Assembly: GCF_043641555.1 (NCBI RefSeq)
Contig: NZ_JBHZRJ010000001.1
Span: 62,001 to 126,000, forward strand
Origin: Saccharospirillum alexandrii_A
GTDB lineage: Bacteria > Pseudomonadota > Gammaproteobacteria > Pseudomonadales > Natronospirillaceae
Direction of reading: 5' to 3'
Length of the DNA: 64,000 bases
The notes beneath the pieces are model-generated. The model searched no databases. It worked only from the letters and a program-made list of their open reading frames with translations, and was not told the DNA's origin. Of the stretch, positions 43,246-51,703 are shown one piece after another. Positions within the stretch are counted from its first letter, which is position 1, and each line of letters starts with the position of its first letter. Both the position numbers and the translations under genes were made by a program.

Positions 43246-44778
43246 ATGGCTGAGCAACCCCTTATTGCCGCTAAAAAACCCGCGAAAGTAGAACTGAAGC
43301 AGGGTGAATCCTACACCTGGTGCCGTTGCGGGCGCTCTTCCAACCAACCGTTTTGCGACGGTTCTCACAAGGGTACCGGCATTACGCCCGTTACTTTCAA
43401 GGCCGAATCCTCCGGTGATGCCTGGCTGTGCCAGTGCAAAGCCACGGGTGATGCGCCGTTCTGCGACGGTACCCATAAAAAGTTGACTGACTATAACGAG
43501 GGTGACCCCTCTCCCTCGATGATTCAATCCGGCGCGCCGAAAGCCGAGGCCACGCCTGAAGAGCCCACCGTGGCCCGTATTCACGAACTGGCTCGCGATG
43601 GTCTGAGCAAGCTCGGCCACCACGGTGAAATGGGTGCCATGGGCGTGCCGCGCAAAGACCTGCCGCACTGGGATGACCTGCAAATACTACCCGCCCAACT
43701 GGCCCGCAAACCCCTGCTGGACGATGTAGAGGTGGATACTCGCGTCGTCATCGGGCCCCGTGCAAAGAAGCCGCTGGTGCTCGACATTCCGCTGTTTGTG
43801 TCCGATATGAGCTTTGGAGCCCTCTCCGAGGAAGCCAAAGTCGCTCTGGCCAAAGGTGCCGAGCTCGCTGGCACCGGTATTTGTTCGGGTGAGGGCGGTA
43901 TACTGCCTGAAGAACAGGCCGCCAATTCACGCTATTTCTACGAACTGGCGTCGGCCCGTTTTGGTTGGGACATCGAGACCGCGGCCCGGGTTCAGGCCTT
44001 TCATTTCAAGGGAGGCCAGGGTGCCAAAACCGGAACGGGAGGTCATTTGCCCGGCAATAAAGTCACCGACAAAATCGCAGAAGTCCGTGGCCTGAAAAAA
44101 GGTGAAGATGCCATTTCTCCGGCCACCTTCACCGACCTGGTGACACCGGCAGATTTCAAAGCCCTGGGCGATGAAGTGCGGGAACGTTCAGGCGGTATTC
44201 CCATTGGTTTTAAGCTCTCGGCCAATCACATAGAAGCCGACATCGACTTCGCGCTTGAGGCGGGTGCCGATTACATCATTCTCGATGGCCGGGGTGGTGG
44301 CACAGGCGCGGCGCCACTGATATTCCGCAATAATATTTCAATCCCCAGCATGGCGGCTCTTGCTCGCGCGCGGCGCCACCTCGATCGCACGGTCGGGCGT
44401 GATGTCACCCTGGTGATTACCGGGGGGCTGCGGATGCCGGAAGACTTTGTAAAAGCGCTCGCGCTCGGTGCGGACGCCGTTGCGATCGCCAACTCCGCGA
44501 TCCAGGCGGTCGGCTGTGTGGCCGCGCGTATGTGCAACACCAACAATTGCCCCGCTGGCATTGCCACCCAAAAACCCGAATTACGGGCGAGGTTAAACGT
44601 TGATGAGAGTGCTGAACGCCTGGCGCGTTATCTGGGCGCCAGTGTCGAACTGATGCAGGTGCTCGCCCGCGCCTGCGGCCACTCACGCCTGGCCGACTTC
44701 GACCCGGAAGACCTGACCAGCTGGAAGCGGGAGATGGCCGAACTCACCGGCGTTCGCTATGCCGGCGTAGGCTACTAA
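43246..44778 (+). CDS. CDGSH iron-sulfur / glutamate synthase-type FMN domain fusion protein
   Basis: 510 residues with GGAGG-type ribosome-binding site. Two CDGSH-type 2Fe-2S modules lead the protein: CRCGRSSNQPFCDGSHKGT (about 27-45) and CQCKATGDAPFCDGTHKKL (about 64-82), each with the Cys3-His1 ligand set. Then comes a glutamate synthase-like FMN TIM barrel (SDMSFGALSEEAK, GEGGILPEE, KGGQGAKTGTGGHLPG, DGRGGGTGAAP, ADAVAIANSAIQAVGCVAARMCNTNNCPAG). The Cys cluster in the last motif could bind a 3Fe-4S centre as in GltB. No glutaminase domain is present, so it probably carries out another FMN/Fe-S redox reaction. Confidence 0.88.
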   Translation: MAEQPLIAAKKPAKVELKQGESYTWCRCGRSSNQPFCDGSHKGTGITPVTFKAESSGDAWLCQCKATGDAPFCDGTHKKLTDYNEGDPSPSMIQSGAPKAEATPEEPTVARIHELARDGLSKLGHHGEMGAMGVPRKDLPHWDDLQILPAQLARKPLLDDVEVDTRVVIGPRAKKPLVLDIPLFVSDMSFGALSEEAKVALAKGAELAGTGICSGEGGILPEEQAANSRYFYELASARFGWDIETAARVQAFHFKGGQGAKTGTGGHLPGNKVTDKIAEVRGLKKGEDAISPATFTDLVTPADFKALGDEVRERSGGIPIGFKLSANHIEADIDFALEAGADYIILDGRGGGTGAAPLIFRNNISIPSMAALARARRHLDRTVGRDVTLVITGGLRMPEDFVKALALGADAVAIANSAIQAVGCVAARMCNTNNCPAGIATQKPELRARLNVDESAERLARYLGASVELMQVLARACGHSRLADFDPEDLTSWKREMAELTGVRYAGVGY

Positions 44779-44802
44779 GGCAAAAAACTGAACGTCAGTC
44801 GC

Positions 44803-44828
44803 GATGGTCGGGGTCGAGCCGGCCCCAC
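44803..44828 (+). terminator. Weak hairpin after the CDGSH/GltB-like gene
   Basis: GGTCGGGG-TCGAGCC-GGCCCC pairing lies about 25 bases after the stop, without a T tract. The rest of the 270-base gap to 45049 shows no gene. Confidence 0.3.
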
Positions 44829-45048
44829 GTTTACGCCTTAGTTGGATTTCCAGCTTGCCAGACAGGCTGGTCGTAAAGCCTTGTTCTATACACTGGTTTA
44901 TGAAGGTTCATTACCGTAAAGTGACTTTTTACAGGGGCGCTTTAGGTAAGGTTCCGTCACGCTGATGCAATCGCTTTCGTGATGTGCTTGAAGGTAGTTT
45001 GAGCGAACACTGGCTTAGTTTCATTCAATAGCGCGTAGGGAACACAGT

Positions 45049-45450
45049 ATGCCGAATGTAGAAGATTTACTGAAATCAACCATGACTGAGATCGAGCGGG
45101 TGCTTGATGCCAAGACAGTGGTCGGTCCGCCAGTCACGCACGGGGACACCACCGTTGTCCCACTGGTCAGTGTTGGGTTCGGCTTTGCCGCCGGTGGCGG
45201 TGCGGGTAATGTCGCCTCGGGCGACAAGGCCTCCGCAAAAGCCGAAGGTGGTGGCGGTATGGGTGCCGGTGGCGGCGGGGGCGTAAAGCCCGTTGCCGTT
45301 GTCATCATTGAAAAAGACTCGGTACGCCTGGAATCCATCAAGGGAACCGCGATCACCGTGATGGAAAAAGTCGTGGACGTTGTTGACAAGGTGGCTACCA
45401 GGAGCCAGAACAAGCGTAATAAAGACAGCGACGATGAAACGGGTGACTGA
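45049..45450 (+). CDS. GerW/YtfJ family protein, copy 1
   Basis: 133 residues. The N-terminus VEDLLKSTMTEIERVLDAKTVVGPPV and the core HGDTTVVPLVSVGFGFAAGGG, a Gly-rich loop, then GGVKPVAVVIIEKDSVRLESIKG are the GerW (sporulation protein YtfJ) signature. In Bacillus the family member is needed for germination; the gammaproteobacterial role is unknown and is certainly not sporulation here. It is followed by a shorter relative, a second full copy and a DUF2953 protein, all on the plus strand. Confidence 0.85.
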   Translation: MPNVEDLLKSTMTEIERVLDAKTVVGPPVTHGDTTVVPLVSVGFGFAAGGGAGNVASGDKASAKAEGGGGMGAGGGGGVKPVAVVIIEKDSVRLESIKGTAITVMEKVVDVVDKVATRSQNKRNKDSDDETGD

Positions 45451-45474
45451 AGAGCGAAGCACTGCTCCGGTGTT

Positions 45475-45768
45475 GTGCACAAACGTTACGACGACATGAA
45501 GCCAATGACTGGAATCAGAGTCGGCAAACCGGTCGTCGTGGGTGATGTCACCATCATTCCGCTCGTCAATGTTCACATTCAGAGTGTGGCGCAGGCGGGT
45601 CGTTACTGGTTTCATGGGTCGGCCGATCCGTTTGCCGTCGTTGTTGTAAGCCAGGGGGTTGTCAGTGCCGTCGATATTGAGACTGGGGAATTCCCGATTG
45701 ACGAGCTGATGACGAAAGTACCCGATCTCTCGGCCGTAATTCAATCATCACAAGATGCCCGTAGCTGA
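45475..45768 (+). CDS. GerW-like short protein lacking the Gly-rich loop
   Basis: 97 residues from GTG 45475, or 90 from ATG 45496; neither has a clear ribosome-binding site. VGKPVVVGDVTIIPLVNVHIQ lines up with AKTVVG...HGDTTVVPLVSVGFG of the flanking GerW proteins, and DPFAVVVVSQGVVSAVDIETGE with KPVAVVIIEKDSVRLESIKG. The Gly-rich segment is replaced by AQAGRYWFHGS. It therefore looks like a diverged family member in the middle of the cluster; I infer the homology from this alignment only. Confidence 0.6.
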   Translation: MHKRYDDMKPMTGIRVGKPVVVGDVTIIPLVNVHIQSVAQAGRYWFHGSADPFAVVVVSQGVVSAVDIETGEFPIDELMTKVPDLSAVIQSSQDARS

Positions 45769-45892
45769 ATGCCAGGTTTTGCTCGGGGTCCCGACACCAG
45801 GCATTAGACTGTTTAAAACCGTTGATCCACGCTTCTCAACGGTGTCGGATCAGCCAAACAAGGCCGGGTCGAAACAAACTGTGGAGCACAAA

Positions 45893-46366
45893 GTGAATAA
45901 CATTGATGACCTTATCAAAACAGCTGTCGGTGAGATGGAGCGCCTTCTTAACGCCAAAACGGTCGTAGGCGAGCCCATCACTCACGGCGATACAACCATT
46001 GTCCCGCTGACGAGCGTGGGGTTTGGTTTTGGCGTTGGCAGTGGTTTCGGTGCCTCAACATCGAGTGATTCAGGCGATGGCTCCGGTATAGGGGTTGGCG
46101 GCGGTGGAGGCATTAAACCCGTTGCGGTGGTTATGATCGAGAAAGACACTGTCAGGCTTGAGAATATCAAAGGCAGCACGGTGACCGTTGCTGAGAAAAT
46201 GGTTGATCTGGTCGATAAAGTAGCGACCAACAAACTAAAGACCGACGATCAAGCAACCGACGAAAAGACAGAAAGCAAGCCTGCATCCAGTAAGGCTAAG
46301 CCCCGCAAGCCAGCATCAAAAGCCCCCTCCCGAGCGAGAAGCAGCAGTCGTAGTAAAGGCGATTAA
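45893..46366 (+). CDS. GerW/YtfJ family protein, copy 2, with basic C-terminal tail
   Basis: 157 residues from a GTG at 45893 (GGAG 6 bases upstream). This start aligns exactly with copy 1 (VNNIDDLIKTAVGEMERLLNAKTVVG); an ATG at 45755 in the same frame would overlap the previous gene. The core has HGDTTIVPLTSVGFGFGVGSG and GGIKPVAVVMIEKDTVRLENIKG. A 45-residue Lys/Ser/Ala-rich tail (KPASSKAKPRKPASK) is extra compared with copy 1 and could bind nucleic acid or membranes. Its stop overlaps the DUF2953 start. Confidence 0.82.
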   Translation: MNNIDDLIKTAVGEMERLLNAKTVVGEPITHGDTTIVPLTSVGFGFGVGSGFGASTSSDSGDGSGIGVGGGGGIKPVAVVMIEKDTVRLENIKGSTVTVAEKMVDLVDKVATNKLKTDDQATDEKTESKPASSKAKPRKPASKAPSRARSSSRSKGD

Positions 46367-46968
46367 TGGATTGGTTGCTGTTGTTTGTTTGGGTGCTGCT
46401 GTCGATACTGATCACCCTTGTGGTGCTGTTGGCCGTGCCATTGGAATGGCGGTTCAATGTTGAACTCGATGAAGATCATCGCGGCGCAGACAGCCACATC
46501 CGATGGCTGTTTGGGCTGGTGATCATACGCACGAGTAATGATCCCAAGTCTGACTCCAGCGAAAAACCCGCCAAGCCTAAAAAACGCAAGCCTAAGCGAA
46601 ACCGGCAATCGCTCCGGCGGGTGCTATCGGTCGATGGGTTTGTTGGCCGCCTGCTAACACTGATTCGGCGTATCGTGTCGGCCATTCATATTGAACAACT
46701 CTCTGTACAGGCTCGACTTGGGCTGGGAGACCCGGCAGACACAGGCCAGCTGTGGGGAGTGATCGGACCCGTGACTGGCTTATTGTCTATTCCCAAAGCC
46801 ACTCGAATTAACATAGAACCCGACTTCTTCAACGAAGTACTGGAATTTCAGAGCGACGGTCGTCTTCGGGTAATCCCACTTCGCTTGGTTGGCCTATTGT
46901 TGGGCTTTTTACTGTCATTCAACACATGGCGAGCTTTTCGTGCGATCAAAGCAGGCGCTCGTGAATAG
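46366..46968 (+). CDS. DUF2953 family membrane protein (YtfI-like)
   Basis: 200 residues. An N-terminal membrane segment (LLLFVWVLLSILITLVVLLAVP) is followed by EWRFNVELDEDHRGADSHIRWLFGLVIIRT, the DUF2953 core, a Lys-rich linker and a C-terminal hydrophobic stretch (LVGLLLGFLLSF). The ATG overlaps the stop of GerW copy 2 (TAATG), so they are coupled. In Bacillus ytfI (DUF2953) sits next to ytfJ/gerW, so the pair is a conserved module carried outside spore formers. Confidence 0.85.
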   Translation: MDWLLLFVWVLLSILITLVVLLAVPLEWRFNVELDEDHRGADSHIRWLFGLVIIRTSNDPKSDSSEKPAKPKKRKPKRNRQSLRRVLSVDGFVGRLLTLIRRIVSAIHIEQLSVQARLGLGDPADTGQLWGVIGPVTGLLSIPKATRINIEPDFFNEVLEFQSDGRLRVIPLRLVGLLLGFLLSFNTWRAFRAIKAGARE

Positions 46969-47094
46969 TTTTCAGGTTTAGCCACTAATGAGCGTGTGAG
47001 GGCGGTTGAGTCTGGGCGTTGCGGTGTGACGTCTGGTTGTCTTTGTCGCTGGTCCAACTGCCTGCGATGGTGAGTTTCTGTCACATCCAGCCCG

Positions 47095-47880
47095 CTAGTG
47101 CGTTTGACCGTTCAACCACAACCCCAGTAACCCACTGCGTCCACGCACATTCAGCTTTCTGCACAAGCGGGCACAATAGGTGTGAACGGTCGATTGTGTC
47201 AGCCCCAGCTGGTCAGCGATTGCTTGCTCGGTTTCCGTGCTGAGCAGGGCTTCCAATACTCGACGTTCCGCAGGGGTCAACGGTGATTCAGCCACTTTGA
47301 GGCCGTATAGCGTTGCAACGCGCTGATGAAACCAGGCCATCGGCCGAACGGCGGTTTCAACCAGTTTGATGTCGTTGCTGGAAAAACCGGGCAGCGTCGG
47401 GTCCATTCGATGAAAGGACATCCAGGATTCAATGTCGTCGCTAAGAGGGGTCGTTACATAAAGGCCATCCACGATGCCGTGTTTTGCTAACAGAGACTGG
47501 TAAGACGGTCCGTACCGATCGTCAGAAACGACAGCCGCTTGTAAGGTGCCGATCCGAAACGTTCCGGCCTGGCTCATGGCAGAGCCTGCTGTCGATTCCG
47601 GGTCGAGCGATTCCATCAACCGGTATTGATCCATTTTTACCTCTTCCATCAGGTTCTGCTGGCTCGTGCTGTAAAAACCTGCCGAGCGCCAACCGTCCAT
47701 CGGGTTGCCCGGTTCGTGTCGGTGCATGCGAACAACGCCGCACCAGCCTGCCACCTGGGCATCGAGTAATGCCGACAGTTCAGCCAACGCCCACTCTAAG
47801 GCTTCGCTGGTTTGGCGGGCGTCAAACTGGTGCAAGCGATCCCAAAGGTGGTGAATGCTCGCCTGATGAATCGGCATCAT
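47095..47880 (-). CDS. LuxR-family helix-turn-helix regulator
   Basis: 261 residues. The C-terminus holds a LuxR HTH (LTPAERRVLEALLSTETEQAIADQLGLTQSTVHTYCARLCRKLNV). The N-terminal 190 residues contain Trp/His-rich segments (ESWMSFHRMDPTLPGFSSNDIKLVETAVRPM) but no recognised ligand domain. It is divergent from the GlyGly-CTERM gene at 48081 (200-base gap), parallel to the LuxR/lipoprotein pair at 30536/31687. The start could be either of two adjacent ATGs. Confidence 0.85.
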   Translation of the reverse strand: MMPIHQASIHHLWDRLHQFDARQTSEALEWALAELSALLDAQVAGWCGVVRMHRHEPGNPMDGWRSAGFYSTSQQNLMEEVKMDQYRLMESLDPESTAGSAMSQAGTFRIGTLQAAVVSDDRYGPSYQSLLAKHGIVDGLYVTTPLSDDIESWMSFHRMDPTLPGFSSNDIKLVETAVRPMAWFHQRVATLYGLKVAESPLTPAERRVLEALLSTETEQAIADQLGLTQSTVHTYCARLCRKLNVRGRSGLLGLWLNGQTH

Positions 47881-48080
47881 ATCTGTGTCTCACAGTGAGT
47901 GTGTAAACCAGTGTTAGGTTGAATCATAACCTACCGAGCCCGACCAGTCTCTGTTTAGGGACTGTTCGGGCAGGGCGGGTGCCGATAGTGTGGGAGCATC
48001 TACAACTGAAGCCATTCCGGCTTGTTGTCTGTTGGTGGTGCCCGGGTTGAGTTCGGGCCTGTAAACCGGAGCTCTCCCCC

Positions 48081-50537
48081 ATGATCAACCGATTTTCTCT
48101 TACGCCTGGCCAACTGGTACGGGCGCTGGCGGTCGGTATTGCAGCGTTGTCTGCATTACCGGCGCTCGGCTATAACTACCCACCCATATCGCAGACGGTG
48201 TCTAACAGCGGATACAATCTGCCCATCGGGAAAAGTCTGGGGCAGAGTTTCACGGCAACCGCCAGTGGCAACCTGGAGAGTCTGGGCCTGAGCACCAACG
48301 GTGCCTATTTGGATGTTGAACTGTATCGCGGTTCCGGGCGCGATGGTACGCGCTTGTACCGGCGGACCAATGTTCTGTTTAGTAATGTGGCGCCAGGCTC
48401 TGTGAATACGCACGAGCTTACACAGAACATCCTGGTTGAAGCGGGTGAGGTTTACACCTGGGTCATCAAGAACGTATCGCCTGCGGAGTTTGATGCCCGG
48501 TTTATTCATTCCAATTATTTTACCGATGGCGGCACCGACATAGATGCCTACCCGGCTGGTGAGCGGTTTGTGTTTGACCCAGCAGGGCCCTACCCGGAAG
48601 CAGACCTCGTTTTTCAGGTAATTATTTCGACCGATCTCGATATCGAAGGTCAGGGCGTGTTGATACAGGATGGTGACACGACACCCGCCGTTGCCGATGA
48701 TACCGATTTTGGTGCCCAGGAAATTCGGCTCGAAACCGTGACCAAAACCTACGAAATAACCAATGTTTCAGGCAGGACGCTGACCCTTAGCGGAGCATCG
48801 ATCACCAACCCGGACTATTTCAGCGTCAGCCGCCAGCCGGCAACGACACTGGCCAATAATGCCAGCACGAGCTTTGACATCACCTTTGCACCGGTGACGA
48901 TTAATAACAACGCAACGGCACAAGTTACGGTGGCAAGCACCGGCATACCCAACCCCTATACGTTTTCCGTGAAAGGCGTGGGTTTGCGAGATACAACCCG
49001 CCCGGCTCCGGTGATTACCGGTCCTGACGCTATTCTAACCGGTCCGTTTTCAGTAGAGATTGATTTTAATGAGCCGGTTATCGGCTTGGAACCAAGCGAC
49101 TTTACCGTTTCCCGGGCTCGGGCAAGCGGCATGTCGACACTGGGTAATGGCCGCTACCGTCTTAACATCATCCCCACCGGTGGCAGCCCTATTAGTGTGT
49201 ATTTAGCGTCAGAACAAGCCACTGACCTGTCTTTGAATAACAACCTGAGCTCAAATGCCTACTTTAAAACCTATGTGGAGCGGTTTGATTTTGAAGATGA
49301 GACGGGTGAAGCATTGACGTCTCCGGTGGTGAACGCGGGCGAGCGTTTTGCGTTTACCCTGGCGCTGGGCAGTGGCGACTTTGATGTCAGCCCGGTGACG
49401 AATGAGTATGGTGCTTCCGGCACCGTCAGTACCGTTAACAGCCGAACCTTTCAATTCACACCCGCAACACAAGGTGCCTTTGCAGGTACGTACGAAATCA
49501 CGCTGACCGACGCTGTGTCGGGCTGGTCCGACACACTGGAAATTCGAGTACCTCTGGCGCTCACGTTGTCTCGTACCGAATTGCTGGACCGGGGCGAACG
49601 GGCACTGGCTGATGTGACCGTCACCGGCGCAAGCCCGGGCACCGCGATTTCATTGGCACTGGCCAGCTCGGAGACAGAGGGTTTGCCGGTGTTGGCGCAA
49701 ACGGAACTGACCTCGGCAGATGACAGCCCGGCGGGTCATCCGGCAACCACGACTCTAACCTCAGTAAACTTGCCGGATGTCGCAGTCGATGTCGAAATAA
49801 CCGCATCCGCCTTCGGATACTTATCGGGCGAAGCAGCGGCGGAGGTGGTTCTAACGGCCGAATATCGCGGCCGTGTGACCGACTATTTGAACGGGCTGGA
49901 TGAGGTGTCAGTGAGTTTGCTTGCCACCGAAAACGATGCGGTTCAACTCGACCAGCTTGGCGCCCCTTACCAGGCGCAAACAAATGCGTTGGGTGACTTT
50001 ACTCTGGCCATTCCCGACGCGCTGCTGGCAACGCCGCTGACCTTGCAATTCGTTAAAGACGGTTTGGCTGTGTTAGCGATTGATGCCGGCGACTGTCTGA
50101 CAGACCCTGATGGTTGTGACGTTGAAATGGTGTATTCACAAGCCGCGATTGCGCCCGTGTTCGATCAACCGACGGGCTTATATCAGGACCAGGTTATCGT
50201 GGAGCTCACCAGCGCCACCGAGGGGGCTACCATCAGCTACACACTCGACGGCAGCGAACCGACACCCGTGCACGGTCAGCGAATCAACAGCGGTGATGTT
50301 GTCATTCTGAGGGAGTCGGCCGTCATCGGCGCCCTGGCGTTTGCTGAAGGCCTGGCACCCTCGGCGGTCAGCCAGTCGGGTTATTTGATTCAGAAAACAG
50401 AGGCACCTGAAGAGTCGGAGGGCGAAAACAGTGGCAGCAGCAGTGGCAGCAGCGGCGGCAGTATGAGCACCTGGTTGAGCTTGCTGGCTCTGTTACTGTT
50501 CACCCATACCCTCTATTACCGACGTTATAGAGCTTAG
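48081..50537 (+). CDS. Large multi-domain surface protein with choice-of-anchor-D, Ig-like and chitobiase-type domains and GlyGly-CTERM
   Basis: 818 residues with a signal peptide (IAALSALPALG). Domain order: an unrecognised N-terminal sandwich (to about 185), a choice-of-anchor D domain (about 210-310: TKTYEITNVSGRTLTLSGASI, NNASTSFDITFAPV), an Ig-like domain (about 312-400: FSVEIDFNEPVIGLEPSDFTV), further beta-sandwiches, and a C-terminal chitobiase/hexosaminidase-type domain (VIVELTSATEGATISYTLDGSEPT). It ends with a Ser/Gly linker, MSTWLSLLALLLFTHTLYYRRYR, a GlyGly-CTERM-like signal. It is probably rhombosortase-processed. Confidence 0.8.
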   Translation: MINRFSLTPGQLVRALAVGIAALSALPALGYNYPPISQTVSNSGYNLPIGKSLGQSFTATASGNLESLGLSTNGAYLDVELYRGSGRDGTRLYRRTNVLFSNVAPGSVNTHELTQNILVEAGEVYTWVIKNVSPAEFDARFIHSNYFTDGGTDIDAYPAGERFVFDPAGPYPEADLVFQVIISTDLDIEGQGVLIQDGDTTPAVADDTDFGAQEIRLETVTKTYEITNVSGRTLTLSGASITNPDYFSVSRQPATTLANNASTSFDITFAPVTINNNATAQVTVASTGIPNPYTFSVKGVGLRDTTRPAPVITGPDAILTGPFSVEIDFNEPVIGLEPSDFTVSRARASGMSTLGNGRYRLNIIPTGGSPISVYLASEQATDLSLNNNLSSNAYFKTYVERFDFEDETGEALTSPVVNAGERFAFTLALGSGDFDVSPVTNEYGASGTVSTVNSRTFQFTPATQGAFAGTYEITLTDAVSGWSDTLEIRVPLALTLSRTELLDRGERALADVTVTGASPGTAISLALASSETEGLPVLAQTELTSADDSPAGHPATTTLTSVNLPDVAVDVEITASAFGYLSGEAAAEVVLTAEYRGRVTDYLNGLDEVSVSLLATENDAVQLDQLGAPYQAQTNALGDFTLAIPDALLATPLTLQFVKDGLAVLAIDAGDCLTDPDGCDVEMVYSQAAIAPVFDQPTGLYQDQVIVELTSATEGATISYTLDGSEPTPVHGQRINSGDVVILRESAVIGALAFAEGLAPSAVSQSGYLIQKTEAPEESEGENSGSSSGSSGGSMSTWLSLLALLLFTHTLYYRRYRA

Positions 50538-50565
50538 TACCGATATCGGCATCGGTATCGGTCGG

Positions 50566-50604
50566 GGTAAACTGCGTATCTGGTTGTAAGATACGCAGTT
50601 TACC
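50566..50604 (+). terminator. Perfect 15-bp stem hairpin after the surface protein gene
   Basis: GGTAAACTGCGTATC-(9 bases)-GATACGCAGTTTACC is an exact inverted repeat starting 28 bases after the stop. No T run follows, so it may act as an RNA stabiliser, a factor-dependent stop or an operator. Confidence 0.5.
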
Positions 50605-50840
50605 GCCGGTTTGTCGTCATTGTGCACGATGTTGTCCGCCCCATACCTGACCGCTCGATTCACCAGCCCAGTCCAACTTGACGGCCGTTAACCAGAAACG
50701 TAGCCTCAGCATACCCGATGTCAGCGAACGAGCAGATTGCCAGGCACCTCTGCGTGCCATGAGTGCCATCGCCTCATCTCAACACACCTCTCAGGCGCCA
50801 ACGGTTGCTGGTGCCCTGCCCAGACCAGCCGGGGAGCGTT

Positions 50841-51680
50841 TTGCTGGATTATCTGTCGTTACTGTTGCCCTACGAGTTCTCCTGGCTCGCCATTCTGTTT
50901 TTTGGAACAGCCAGTGTTCTGTACGCCAAAGGGCAACGCGTGCTGGCGCAATCGGGTGAGCCTGTGGCCCGGTGGCGTAGCGTGCTGTTCTGGCTTGGGC
51001 TGGCGCTGGCCTACATTGTTATGCACACCCGGTTCGATTATTACGCCCAGTTCATGTTTTTCATTCATCGCATTCAACACCTGGCGTTGCATCATGTAGC
51101 GGCGATACTGCTAATGGGCGCGAACCCCTGGCGTGCGCTGGCGGCCGGGTTTCCGGACGGCGCTGCGAAACGGTGGGTTGCCCGCGTGCTGCAGTCGCCC
51201 CTGGTTCAATGGCCTTACCGGTTTATTCAGTTTCCGCCTATCGCGGTGATGGTATTTGCCGGTCTTATCTTCTTCTGGCTGACGCCCAGCATTCACTTTA
51301 ACGCCATGCTTAGCCAGCCGCTTTATCTGCTGATGAACTGGTCGATGTTCATCGATGGCCTGTTGTTCTGGTGGTTGATTCTGGACCCCCGTTCCCCGGC
51401 CCGCGTCGGGACGCTCGGCTTTGGCAAGCGAATACTGGTGATCTGGGCGGCCACGGTGCCGCAACTGGCGCTGGGCGCCTACATCGTTGGTGCGCCACAA
51501 AGCCTGTATGACATTTACGAAGTGTGCGGCCGGGCCTGGCCGATTGCCCCGCACGACGACCAGGTACTGGGTGGGCTGTTCACCTGGATACCGCCCGCCA
51601 TGATGGGCGTACTGGTGATGGTGGTGGTATTGAGACGCTTGCTGCATCAGTCGGACAACGACGGTGCACAGCCCGCTTGA
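50841..51680 (+). CDS. Cytochrome c oxidase assembly factor CtaG (caa3_CtaG family)
   Basis: About 279 residues from a TTG at 50841 that follows GGGGAG by 5 bases; an in-frame ATG at 50763 exists but precedes residues that do not look like the family. It has about seven membrane segments (PYEFSWLAILFFG, FWLGLALAYIVMH, RIQHLALHHVAAILLMGANPW with the conserved H-x-x-QH, FINWSMFIDGLLFWWLIL type). Members insert copper into the CuB site of heme-copper oxidases. The SCO gene follows after 23 bases, so the two form a copper-delivery operon. Confidence 0.8.
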   Translation: MLDYLSLLLPYEFSWLAILFFGTASVLYAKGQRVLAQSGEPVARWRSVLFWLGLALAYIVMHTRFDYYAQFMFFIHRIQHLALHHVAAILLMGANPWRALAAGFPDGAAKRWVARVLQSPLVQWPYRFIQFPPIAVMVFAGLIFFWLTPSIHFNAMLSQPLYLLMNWSMFIDGLLFWWLILDPRSPARVGTLGFGKRILVIWAATVPQLALGAYIVGAPQSLYDIYEVCGRAWPIAPHDDQVLGGLFTWIPPAMMGVLVMVVVLRRLLHQSDNDGAQPA

Positions 51681-51703
51681 AGGCTAGAGAGGAATCGCTT
51701 GTG

